A stretch of DNA of 38,057 nt from an uncultured candidate division Zixibacteria bacterium. GTDB taxonomy: Bacteria > Zixibacteria > MSB-5A5 > GN15 > FEB-12. Of this stretch, positions 8,607 to 15,749 are shown piece after piece. The stretch's first letter is position 1. Each line of letters opens with the position of its first letter. The stretch is from contig CAJVYT010000005.1 in assembly GCA_913009765.1 (NCBI GenBank), forward strand, positions 1 through 38,057, read 5' to 3'. The notes beneath the pieces were generated by a model. It saw only the letters and a list, made by a program, of their open reading frames with translations, was not told where the DNA came from and did not search any database. The position numbers and the translations under genes were made by a program.

Positions 8607-8609
8607 ATA

Positions 8610-9779
8610 CTACTCCCAAAGCTTTATCATATCGGCAAAGGTGCCGGCTTGTTCTTTAATAACATGAAACTGCCCTAGATTTTCGTGGTATTGAAAGTTT
8701 GAATGTTTAATGTGATGTCTATCCATCGCTTTTTCAAGCATAGGTCTATCTAATAGTGCAGGGTCACAAAAACTTGGTGCACAAAAAATGACACCATCGG
8801 CGTTGAGTTCTTTGACACGAGCTGCAAGTAAATCCCCCTTTGGTGTATCCCCTTCATAGACAGCCGATGAATATGTGCTGTCATTCAGATAACTATCTAT
8901 AAGTACATCAACTGGGTCGCTTGATGCACAATCAATATCTTTTGAGAACCATCTATGCCCTAACTGAAAATCATCTTCAACGATATAACAACCGGCATTT
9001 TCGATAGTTTTAATCAAACCAATTGGAGGTTGTTCACAAAACGAACCTGAGACAACAACTCTGATTTTATCTTCTTGTTCATTGGTTGATTCTTGTAAAA
9101 GTGGTAATAACTTTTTGAGATAATCGTTATGGTCTTCAACAGACATCACGTTCCCAGCTCGTTGCACTAAATAAAAATCAACGGCAGGTATTTTATATGG
9201 GCTATTAATTCGGATGAAATCTAACTCTTGAAGTAATTTTCTGTTTTCATTATAAAGCACAATGGATGCATTTAGCTTTTCTGGTGTAATCTTGACGTTA
9301 TTCATTTTTTCAAAATCATCAATTAATCTTTCAAGTTCTGAACGATAATACGTTCCACCAATTGATTTTTCAAAGTTCTGAGGAAAATCAAGGTAGCGAA
9401 CAAATTTATCTTTGATTTTTATTTGAAAAATACCAGAGAGGTTTCTAATAACATCACATATAGATGGAAAAATAAATCCATCAAAGTCATCAAGATTCCC
9501 ATTAAGGGCAAGTTCTACCACTGTGCGAGGAAGATGGCAGATATACGATTGAAAATATGCATCACCCCTTATAACAGGAATACGATCACCAGCTCCGAAA
9601 ATTCCAACAGGTAACATTTCGGCAGCATGTACAATTTCTCTAGGAATATATATAGGGAGAAAACCAATTATCTTTCGAGATTTATTTTCTTGTTTCCATT
9701 TACTTGCATAAGTAAAACTTAAATCTTCAAACAGTTCTCTCGCTGTTTTTATTATTTCTATATAACTCGAATTATCCAC
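8610..9779 (-). CDS. bcrC: Benzoyl-CoA reductase, subunit C
   Basis: BcrC/BadD-type subunit, partner of BcrB in the ring-reducing module. Motifs are GFLPIYIPREIVHAAEMLP, VIRGDAYFQSYICHLPR (Cys81), IFPSICDVIRNLSGI (Cys108), APSFCDPALLDRP (Cys338) and the C-terminal KEQAGTFADMIKLWE. The frame is open to a TTG at 9800 with no ribosome binding site; the GTG at 9779 follows GGAAAGGA by four bases and gives 389 residues, close to Thauera BcrC, so I chose it. It is the first gene of the operon, downstream of a 304-bp intergenic region with a candidate promoter and inverted repeat. All family cysteines are present, so the enzyme appears intact. Confidence 0.93.
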   Translation of the reverse strand: MDNSSYIEIIKTARELFEDLSFTYASKWKQENKSRKIIGFLPIYIPREIVHAAEMLPVGIFGAGDRIPVIRGDAYFQSYICHLPRTVVELALNGNLDDFDGFIFPSICDVIRNLSGIFQIKIKDKFVRYLDFPQNFEKSIGGTYYRSELERLIDDFEKMNNVKITPEKLNASIVLYNENRKLLQELDFIRINSPYKIPAVDFYLVQRAGNVMSVEDHNDYLKKLLPLLQESTNEQEDKIRVVVSGSFCEQPPIGLIKTIENAGCYIVEDDFQLGHRWFSKDIDCASSDPVDVLIDSYLNDSTYSSAVYEGDTPKGDLLAARVKELNADGVIFCAPSFCDPALLDRPMLEKAMDRHHIKHSNFQYHENLGQFHVIKEQAGTFADMIKLWE

Positions 9780-9938
9780 GGAGTCCTTTCCAGCTAACAA
9801 TAATATTAATAAAACAAATCATTATAGATTCAAATAATCAGCTATTACATAAAAGTTAAGAAATTTATCTAATGTTACTCAGCTAATTTTAAAATTATTT
9901 TAAAAATTATATTATTTTTGCTTACAGGTAGTCTTAAC

Positions 9939-9964
9939 GTATACATATTTATATAGATGCATAC
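9939..9964. promoter_or_regulatory. Imperfect inverted repeat, possible operator of the bcr operon
   Basis: GTATACAT (9939-9946) and ATGCATAC (9957-9964) are complementary at 7 of 8 positions across a 10-base spacer. The site begins about 7 bases downstream of the candidate -10 box, where a repressor would block initiation. No regulator gene is adjacent. Confidence 0.3.
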
Positions 9965-9970
9965 ATGTAA

Positions 9971-9999
9971 ATAATATGTTAGAATGCGAAACAAAGCAA
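9971..9999 (-). promoter_or_regulatory. Candidate sigma-70-like promoter of the bcr operon
   Basis: Read on the minus strand, TTGCTT (9999-9994) is followed after exactly 17 bases by TATTAT (9976-9971). This would give a leader of roughly 185 bases before bcrC. The surroundings are very AT-rich, so chance matches are possible. Confidence 0.4.
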
Positions 10000-10083
10000 G
10001 AGATTTCACTTTTTTTTATAGTAAAATATTTACAATAATGTATACTTTTAATGTCGCAATATTTATATATTACTCTAAAACTT

Positions 10084-12168
10084 TTAAACATTCATAATTT
10101 TGTAAGCTTCTGAACCTATCATACCTCGTTGACATTCTTTAGAACTCATAAACGTAGCAGAATGTTTTGCCTGTACCGATATTGCATCAGACAATGACGC
10201 TTCACATGCATCACTAACACATAACATAATTGCTTTTCTAGCAGCTCTAACAACTGGATCGTTTGAAACAGGAACTTGCAACGCAGATGAAATGTCTTTC
10301 AACCCATCCGTTACAATCTCTTTTTTTTCCAAACCATGCTCTTGACCAGATGCAATTTTCCATGCCATCTCCAAAGAATCATTTACAGAGCCAGCAAAAT
10401 CAACCATCCACCCAACAGCTTGAGGAGCTTTGACAGCCTTTCCAGTAAAGAGCATGTTAGAAATATTTGACCAGTCATCTTTTTTGGCTTTTCTAAAAGC
10501 CCAATGACAGCCTTCCATACCTGGAATCACAGGGAGAGTTACTTCCGGCATACCAACTTGACAATCGTCAGTTGCTACAACATAATGGCAGTGCATCATA
10601 AGTTCAAGCATTCCACCTAAGCAACGTTTGCCATTAAGGTAGCCAACTGAAACTTCAAAATCACTATACAGACGTCTTGCGGTTGTTGACCAGTTAAATG
10701 ATATTTCATATCCTTTATCAAAATCTTCTAAAGCAGGATAAAAATCAGATGTATCGGCACCGACTAATTGTGTTGAAAAATGAAAATCAGATGTAACAAT
10801 AACTCGTGTAATATTTTCAGCTTTCAACCAATCAATAGCACGATTCATCTCAACATCAACATCTTTATTATAACTTTCACGATTGATTGTTATAACTCCA
10901 ACTTTGTCATCATGCTCAGCATTCACATACAGTTGTTGCCACTCAGGCTCATTCATCTTATCAAAAACTTCAGGATGCCATGAACTTGATTTTGATTCAG
11001 GATGTAATTTGTGATATTCATCAACTATTTTTACTGCTTCATCTTTGCCAAGTTGACGTATCATCGCAGGTAAGCCTGACCTAAACTGTGCACAAATTTC
11101 ACCTATCGCATTTATATGTGAAAGATGCCCACGGTTCTCATGGAGCATGAGTGATGTCATTTGAATTAATGGACCTAAAATCCATTTTTCCATATCTTGT
11201 AACTCATCATCTGATATTTTCCAGTTTACTAATGGACGTAAATGATTCAGAGGATACCAATTTTGACCAGACTCTTTATGATATTCTAGTTCAAAAGTTG
11301 GTCTGAATAATTCTCCATACTTTTCACTCAAATGATGCAGACATGACCATGTAAGGAAGTTGGCACCTTTGGCTCCAATAGCATCATGAGCACGGAACGG
11401 ATTAGGACCTAAAGAACGCCTAAGAAGTTTATCAATTTTCCAATAAGGCATATTAGATGCTTGATGGTAGCGAAGACCAGCAAGCATAAGCCCACAAAAT
11501 ATAACATCTAATACGAACGACCAATGATCTGAAACCGGTACAGGAATAAGACCTATTGCCCAGAGAAGTTTTGTAATATTAGAAGGTGTTTCTTCTACCG
11601 TTTCCCACATTTTGTTTATTTGATGAGGAAATGCTGGGTGAGCTACACCTACACCGAGTTCAGAACTTGGGAATCCCGACGTAACCGAGCGAATTTCTAT
11701 TCCTGGGAATGCTTCTTGGAACACCCTATAATGATCCTTTTTTATATCTAAAATTTCAGGGATCGCTTCTAATAAGAATTTTGGATTAAAATCTTTTAAT
11801 TGAGATGGTAATTTTTTTCCATCATAATTAAAACGAATAACATTAGACATTATTTCATCTGCTTGTTGTTGTCCAAAAGAATCTCTGAGTCCTTGGTATT
11901 GCATTCCGATACCATCGGATGCTCCAGGAAAATCTAATGCAATAATAGAAATACCATATTTTTGTAACCTTGAACCAAGCTGCATTGTCTTACCTGCACC
12001 TACAATTCCATTTGCCCCTGAAATCACTAGTGCACCTCTACTACCTTCAGGTCCAAAAATTTCATCAACTAATGCATCAACATCAACAGGTAGTTTTCCA
12101 TTTTTAAAAATATCAAGAACATTACCTAATCCAAAGGTATCAAGTGTCGGTTGTCTAAGTGTTTTCAT
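10084..12168 (-). CDS. Fused 3-hydroxyacyl-CoA dehydrogenase (N-terminal) / enoyl-CoA hydratase (C-terminal)
   Basis: A two-domain beta-oxidation enzyme of 694 residues. The first 430 residues resemble 3-hydroxyacyl-CoA dehydrogenase: a glycine-rich NAD loop written GANGIVGAG, an acidic residue after strand 2 (ALDF), EAIPEILDIK, TSGF in place of NTSS, and AHPAFP plus a WETVE glutamate for the catalytic His/Glu pair. The last 260 residues are crotonase-fold, with both catalytic glutamates visible in GGMLELMM and MPEVTLPVIPG. Domain order is opposite to FadB. Together with the thiolase it could convert a ring-opened, pimeloyl-type CoA ester to shorter acyl-CoAs. The ATG at 12168 has GGAGG at good spacing; an upstream ATG adding 22 residues would overlap the thiolase. 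The dehydrogenase half is divergent, so its activity is less certain. Confidence 0.82.
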   Translation of the reverse strand: MKTLRQPTLDTFGLGNVLDIFKNGKLPVDVDALVDEIFGPEGSRGALVISGANGIVGAGKTMQLGSRLQKYGISIIALDFPGASDGIGMQYQGLRDSFGQQQADEIMSNVIRFNYDGKKLPSQLKDFNPKFLLEAIPEILDIKKDHYRVFQEAFPGIEIRSVTSGFPSSELGVGVAHPAFPHQINKMWETVEETPSNITKLLWAIGLIPVPVSDHWSFVLDVIFCGLMLAGLRYHQASNMPYWKIDKLLRRSLGPNPFRAHDAIGAKGANFLTWSCLHHLSEKYGELFRPTFELEYHKESGQNWYPLNHLRPLVNWKISDDELQDMEKWILGPLIQMTSLMLHENRGHLSHINAIGEICAQFRSGLPAMIRQLGKDEAVKIVDEYHKLHPESKSSSWHPEVFDKMNEPEWQQLYVNAEHDDKVGVITINRESYNKDVDVEMNRAIDWLKAENITRVIVTSDFHFSTQLVGADTSDFYPALEDFDKGYEISFNWSTTARRLYSDFEVSVGYLNGKRCLGGMLELMMHCHYVVATDDCQVGMPEVTLPVIPGMEGCHWAFRKAKKDDWSNISNMLFTGKAVKAPQAVGWMVDFAGSVNDSLEMAWKIASGQEHGLEKKEIVTDGLKDISSALQVPVSNDPVVRAARKAIMLCVSDACEASLSDAISVQAKHSATFMSSKECQRGMIGSEAYKIMNV

Positions 12169-12169
12169 A

Positions 12170-13378
12170 TTATTTACCTCCGTCTGTAACTTTGAGTATA
12201 GCAACAATGCCAACATCACCAGCGGCACATCCAAAAATCATCACATATCCACCACCCAATGAAACAGCTTCTTCTAAAGCTTCAATAATCACACGAGTCA
12301 AAGTTGGACCTTGCGGATGTCCCCAAACAAGTGGACAACCTGTATTATTAATTTTATGCCAATCGTAGTTTAGTAATTTTGAAAAGATGACATCATTAAC
12401 AGCAAATGGATTATGGTTTTTCACTACTACCATATCATCCATCGTTAGACCTGTTCTATTTAGTAATTTTTGAACTGCTAACGCAGGAGCTTCAGGCATA
12501 AGAGAAGGGAATGTACGTACTTCTGTTTTAGCAACAAACTGAATATCAATTTCAGGTCGACGACTAAGTTCTTTTGCTTTTTCTTCTGTTGTAACTAACA
12601 AAGTTGCCATACCATCCGATGCGTGAGTTTGTGTTCCACCAGTAATACAATCATCTAGCTCTGGCATTACCTTGAGCATATCATATGTTAATTTTTTTAC
12701 ACCTTTGTCGGAGTCAATAGTTCCTAAATATTTCCCTTGGACATTTAAAACTTCAAGGGGAACTAAAACATTATCAAGTAAACCAGATTCTTTTGCATTG
12801 AAGTATTGTTCATAGCGATACATTGTTAGTTCGTCAACTTCTCTTCGATCAGTTTTATACTTTCTGGCAGCATTACCAGCACATAACATCATCGCATTAC
12901 CAGTTGCAGGATCAAATCCAAAGTTGTCCCAAACATCGGCAATAGCCATTGTTCGTTCGTGAGCTCGACGTTCGGGGAAAACACCAACAGGCGAATCAGA
13001 TGTTCTGTCAAATGTTAACACACCAACAACATCGTTTGCTTGACTATGAATTTCTGCTGCTGCTGAAAGAACAGCCTGCAAACCTGTCGCACATGCTTGT
13101 TCCATATGATAACCTGGAATGCGATGATCTACGCAACTGGCAATCATCGGTGCATTCCAAAACTTCCAATGCCAAGGAATTGTAGATCCTAAAATAAGAT
13201 AATCCAATGAAGTGGTGGGAACTTTTCTTAAAGATAGAATTCTATTCATTGCTTCACCAGCAAATTGACCAATATTTACTTCAGCTAATGCGGATGTTTG
13301 CCATGCGGGGAAAAATGAACTTCCCCATGTACCATATGGTATCCTTGCTCGTGAAAACATCTTGTTATTATTGCTCAC
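12170..13378 (-). CDS. Thiolase (acetyl-CoA C-acyltransferase)
   Basis: This 402-residue thiolase performs CoA-dependent cleavage of a 3-oxoacyl-CoA, or the reverse. The nucleophile is Cys96 in EQACATGLQ. NHNPFAVND takes the place of the usual NEAFA block, the catalytic histidine is in WGHPQGPT, and the C-terminal proton-transfer cysteine is in FGCAAGDVG. It starts at a GTG at 13378 preceded by AGGAG at seven bases; its stop is one base from the next gene, so the two are co-transcribed. By position it fits the last step of ring-opened product beta-oxidation, for example 3-oxopimeloyl-CoA to glutaryl-CoA and acetyl-CoA. That substrate is inference; a general acetyl-CoA acetyltransferase role is possible. 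Confidence 0.9.
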   Translation of the reverse strand: MSNNNKMFSRARIPYGTWGSSFFPAWQTSALAEVNIGQFAGEAMNRILSLRKVPTTSLDYLILGSTIPWHWKFWNAPMIASCVDHRIPGYHMEQACATGLQAVLSAAAEIHSQANDVVGVLTFDRTSDSPVGVFPERRAHERTMAIADVWDNFGFDPATGNAMMLCAGNAARKYKTDRREVDELTMYRYEQYFNAKESGLLDNVLVPLEVLNVQGKYLGTIDSDKGVKKLTYDMLKVMPELDDCITGGTQTHASDGMATLLVTTEEKAKELSRRPEIDIQFVAKTEVRTFPSLMPEAPALAVQKLLNRTGLTMDDMVVVKNHNPFAVNDVIFSKLLNYDWHKINNTGCPLVWGHPQGPTLTRVIIEALEEAVSLGGGYVMIFGCAAGDVGIVAILKVTDGGK

Positions 13379-13556
13379 TTATGATCTCCTATCTGATATA
13401 AACTAAGATACTACACCATTTTTACCATAATAGTTTATTATAATAATAATAATAAAGCAACCGATTAAATAAAAGATAATTTTGTAGAATTAACTTCTTA
13501 TAGAGACAATTTGTGAAATTGCTAATTCAGACTGACAAATAGAGTTTTATTCAATC

Positions 13557-13584
13557 ATTATTTGTATCAAATGTTTACTGTCAA
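13557..13584 (-). promoter_or_regulatory. Candidate promoter of the thiolase operon
   Basis: On the minus strand a perfect TTGACA (13584-13579) is followed after 16 bases by AATAAT (13562-13557). Transcription would begin about 165 bases before the thiolase GTG. Confidence 0.4.
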
Positions 13585-13806
13585 AGCCTGCTGAACTAAT
13601 TTATAGTTAATCTTAAGATAAGTTACAAAACTATCTCATAATTATTAAGCTATTTTCGTCTAGTTACTTCTGACACTACACACAGTAGGCTTTTCGGGAA
13701 TACAATTTTCTAACATTATATCTGCAGGAAGATTAAATGTCGAAATTGACATTTTATTATTATCTATATCCGTATTATCTCTTTATTATTTACCTGAATA
13801 CTAATG

Positions 13807-13825
13807 ATTACTTTTCAAAAGTAAT
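13807..13825. promoter_or_regulatory. Perfect palindrome, possible operator
   Basis: ATTACTTTT and AAAAGTAAT are exactly complementary around a single central C. It lies alone between the tRNA-Gln gene and the thiolase promoter. It may be a protein-binding site or a small cruciform; no T-run follows it, so it is not an intrinsic terminator. Confidence 0.35.
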
Positions 13826-13908
13826 TTAGGCATAAATAGGAGTTAGGAATAATCGATTCACCGTAAAGTGTTGTCGGGGATATAGCTACAAGAGTGCGAA
13901 TTTTAAAG

Positions 13909-13980
13909 CTGGGATACAAGGATTCGAACCCTGATACTGCGGACCAGAACCGCATGTCCTACCATTGGACGATATCCCAG
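13909..13980 (-). tRNA. tRNA-Gln (anticodon CUG)
   Basis: A 72-base cloverleaf on the minus strand. The acceptor arms CTGGGAT and ATCCCAG pair. The D-arm carries CCAATGGTAGGAC, the anticodon stem TGCGG/CCGCA encloses loop TTCTGGT (anticodon CTG), and the T-arm contains GGTTCGAATCC. The 3' CCA is not encoded. A strong promoter lies 40 bases upstream. Confidence 0.95.
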
Positions 13981-14020
13981 TTTATTGTGCGGTCAGCATT
14001 AACTGCTGAAACAGATTTTG

Positions 14021-14048
14021 AATATAGCAAAACTACCTAACTTGTCAA
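14021..14048 (-). promoter_or_regulatory. Promoter of tRNA-Gln
   Basis: Minus-strand TTGACA (14048-14043), 16-base spacer, TATATT (14026-14021), about 40 bases before the mature tRNA 5' end. This is the best sigma-70-type match in the window. Confidence 0.65.
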
Positions 14049-14079
14049 GAAATTGCTTAAAAATTATATACATAAAATG

Positions 14080-14742
14080 TTATTTCATCAAAGAATTTTT
14101 CTTACGTATAAAAATTGCCTCACCGGAAATTTTGACCATCATTTCATTGGTTACAATTTTATTTCTCAAGGCACGTGTCTCCCCCAAATCAACTTTCAAA
14201 TTTTTCACATCGTATTTTGTACCTTCTAAGAAAAGCATTATAGATTTGGAAATAGGCATAATCGAAAAACTGTCACCGGCAGCATCTAAAATTTCAAGTT
14301 TAGAATTATCTAATATCCGATATTCGTAATCACGGCTTAAAAATACAATTTCACGTTTTTCTCGAATTTTTCTCTTCACATCCTTATGGAACAAAAGCAG
14401 AATATTTCCGATAAAATGATCCGGCTCGCCGACATTGGGCATGACAACTTCAATTAAACTAAAATCTTCTTTCATACAAAAATCCAAAGCAGCGTGACCA
14501 TCGGTTAAGTCTTTGTCTTTAGGAAATTCAAAAACAGCAATGTCATCAGAAATAGAATCCTCCATTGCATCAATGGAATCCATATCCCCAATAATATAAT
14601 CCGGTGCTATTTCTGCCTGCACAAAAAAATCATAGCCGCCATCTACTGCTACTGACGTTTTATCCGCTATAAGATCTTTGTAATAATCAATATCTTCTTT
14701 TTTGTATTCACCGTTTAAAAATAGAATAAACTTTTTTTTCAT
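14080..14742 (-). CDS. thiN: Thiamine pyrophosphokinase
   Basis: This 220-residue protein transfers pyrophosphate from ATP to thiamine, giving thiamine diphosphate. The family motifs are SVAVDGGYDF, YIIGDMDSI, PKDKDLTDGHAALDF and a variant GEPDHFIGNI block (usually GGRxDHxLAN). The C-terminal beta domain that completes the thiamine site is present (SIMPISKSIMLFLEGTKY). It is the last gene of a set including transketolase, a thiamine-diphosphate enzyme, so supply and use of the cofactor are linked. Its ATG overlaps the glucokinase stop in ATGA form. No TPP riboswitch is seen around it. The missing second glycine and arginine in the substrate loop make it slightly divergent, but length and motif order are normal. 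Confidence 0.88.
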   Translation of the reverse strand: MKKKFILFLNGEYKKEDIDYYKDLIADKTSVAVDGGYDFFVQAEIAPDYIIGDMDSIDAMEDSISDDIAVFEFPKDKDLTDGHAALDFCMKEDFSLIEVVMPNVGEPDHFIGNILLLFHKDVKRKIREKREIVFLSRDYEYRILDNSKLEILDAAGDSFSIMPISKSIMLFLEGTKYDVKNLKVDLGETRALRNKIVTNEMMVKISGEAIFIRKKNSLMK

Positions 14743-15707
14743 TTTGACAACTCGTATGCTATAGTTCCAGCTCCTTTGAGAGCTATTTTCTCATCAATAA
14801 TAACTTTTATCGGGATTTTAGCAAGGAGTGGTTCCATCTTTCCCTTGTGTACAAATCGTTCCATAAACATTCCCTGCTCCAATGCAGTAATTATTTGCGG
14901 AACAATAATACCGCCAAGATAAATCCCCGAAAGTGTCATTCCTTTCAATGCCAAATTTGCAGCCTCCGATGCCAGACAGTCAACAAATAAATCCAATGAT
15001 TTCACCGCTATTTCATCTTGTCCTGATAATCCTAATTCAATAATCTTTGATGCTTTATCATTTGCTTTCTTAAACCAGTCAGCTTTAGTCGCCCGATTGA
15101 CAGAAAGCATAAATTCATATATTCTCTCAAGCCCATTTAAAGATAATACATCCTCTGTTTCTACAAAACCTAAATTACTATATAAATGTTCCCATAATTC
15201 AACTTCTAATTGACTCCCCGGTGTAAATCCTGCATGACCGCCTTCAGAAGCATACGGATGATATCTTTTTCCATCGTAAAAAAGTAATCCTTCACCAAGT
15301 CCATATCCCGCCGCCAATAAACCCAAATTACCACCCTGAATTCCTACTCCTTTATTGATAGTAAATAGTTTATCGTCAGGAAGTTCAAACAGACCTTTTG
15401 CAGTTGTAACTATATCGTTACAAATTTTCACTTGAGAAAATTTATATTTCTCTTTAATAACTGCCCCGTCAATTCTCCATGGGATATTAGTCGCAACAAC
15501 TGTATTTTGAATAACAGGACCGGCAACACCAAAACAGGCAACTCTATTTTCTCCTTTATGCTTACGTAAATATAAAGAGAGAATAGAGTCAAAACCTGAA
15601 AACTGAGAATTTTCATACTCAAAGAACTGACTTATCACAGGTTTATTATTGACATTTTTAATTCGTGCCAATGATGTTCTGCTTGCTGTTATATATCCTG
15701 CTAACAT
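14739..15707 (-). CDS. Glk-type glucokinase family protein with degenerate ATP loop
   Basis: This 322-residue protein has the bacterial Glk (not ROK) glucokinase fold, which phosphorylates glucose with ATP. Sugar-binding residues are visible in KICNDIVTTAKGL (Asn-Asp) and ASEGGHAGFTPG (Glu and His); the IQGGNLGLLAAGYGLGEGLL block is close to family form. The N-terminal phosphate loop, normally GDIGGTxTxLA, is GYITASRTSLA here: the aspartate and both glycines are gone. Since that Asp and loop bind the nucleotide phosphates and metal, catalysis may be altered or lost. It lies between transketolase and thiN in a sugar-phosphate operon, 42 bases after the transketolase stop. A regulatory or inactive kinase homologue is possible. 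Confidence concerns the family, not the activity. Confidence 0.8.
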   Translation of the reverse strand: MLAGYITASRTSLARIKNVNNKPVISQFFEYENSQFSGFDSILSLYLRKHKGENRVACFGVAGPVIQNTVVATNIPWRIDGAVIKEKYKFSQVKICNDIVTTAKGLFELPDDKLFTINKGVGIQGGNLGLLAAGYGLGEGLLFYDGKRYHPYASEGGHAGFTPGSQLEVELWEHLYSNLGFVETEDVLSLNGLERIYEFMLSVNRATKADWFKKANDKASKIIELGLSGQDEIAVKSLDLFVDCLASEAANLALKGMTLSGIYLGGIIVPQIITALEQGMFMERFVHKGKMEPLLAKIPIKVIIDEKIALKGAGTIAYELSK

Positions 15708-15749
15708 TTAATTATGTATTCTCCGCCATTATAAACATAGAATCACCTT

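Larger units (their letters stand above)
9780..10083. other. AT-rich intergenic region between the beta-oxidation genes and the bcr operon
   Basis: No gene is supported here. It contains a candidate minus-strand promoter (9971-9999), an imperfect inverted repeat just downstream of it (9939-9964) and AT-rich symmetric stretches such as AATTTTAAAATT. The 3' end of the dehydrogenase/hydratase gene lies at 10084 with no obvious intrinsic terminator, so read-through into bcrC is possible. Confidence 0.7.
13379..13908. other. Intergenic region between the thiolase and tRNA-Gln
   Basis: A 530-base AT-rich stretch without a convincing gene. It holds five TAA repeats at 13441-13455, a candidate minus-strand promoter at 13557-13584, and a perfect 19-base palindrome at 13807-13825. 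A 30-codon minus-strand frame at 13660-13752 has no good ribosome binding site. No integrase or transposase remnant was recognised. Confidence 0.6.

Noticed and set aside
13441..13455. Five TAA repeats, considered as a phase-variable tract
   Set aside because: It is short, lies in the thiolase leader rather than between -35 and -10 boxes, and similar AT triplets occur by chance at this composition.
13660..13752. Minus-strand 30-codon frame starting MSISTFNLPADIM
   Set aside because: It is too short, has only a weak ribosome binding site and matches nothing I recognise. It could be a remnant of a longer gene, but nothing supports it.
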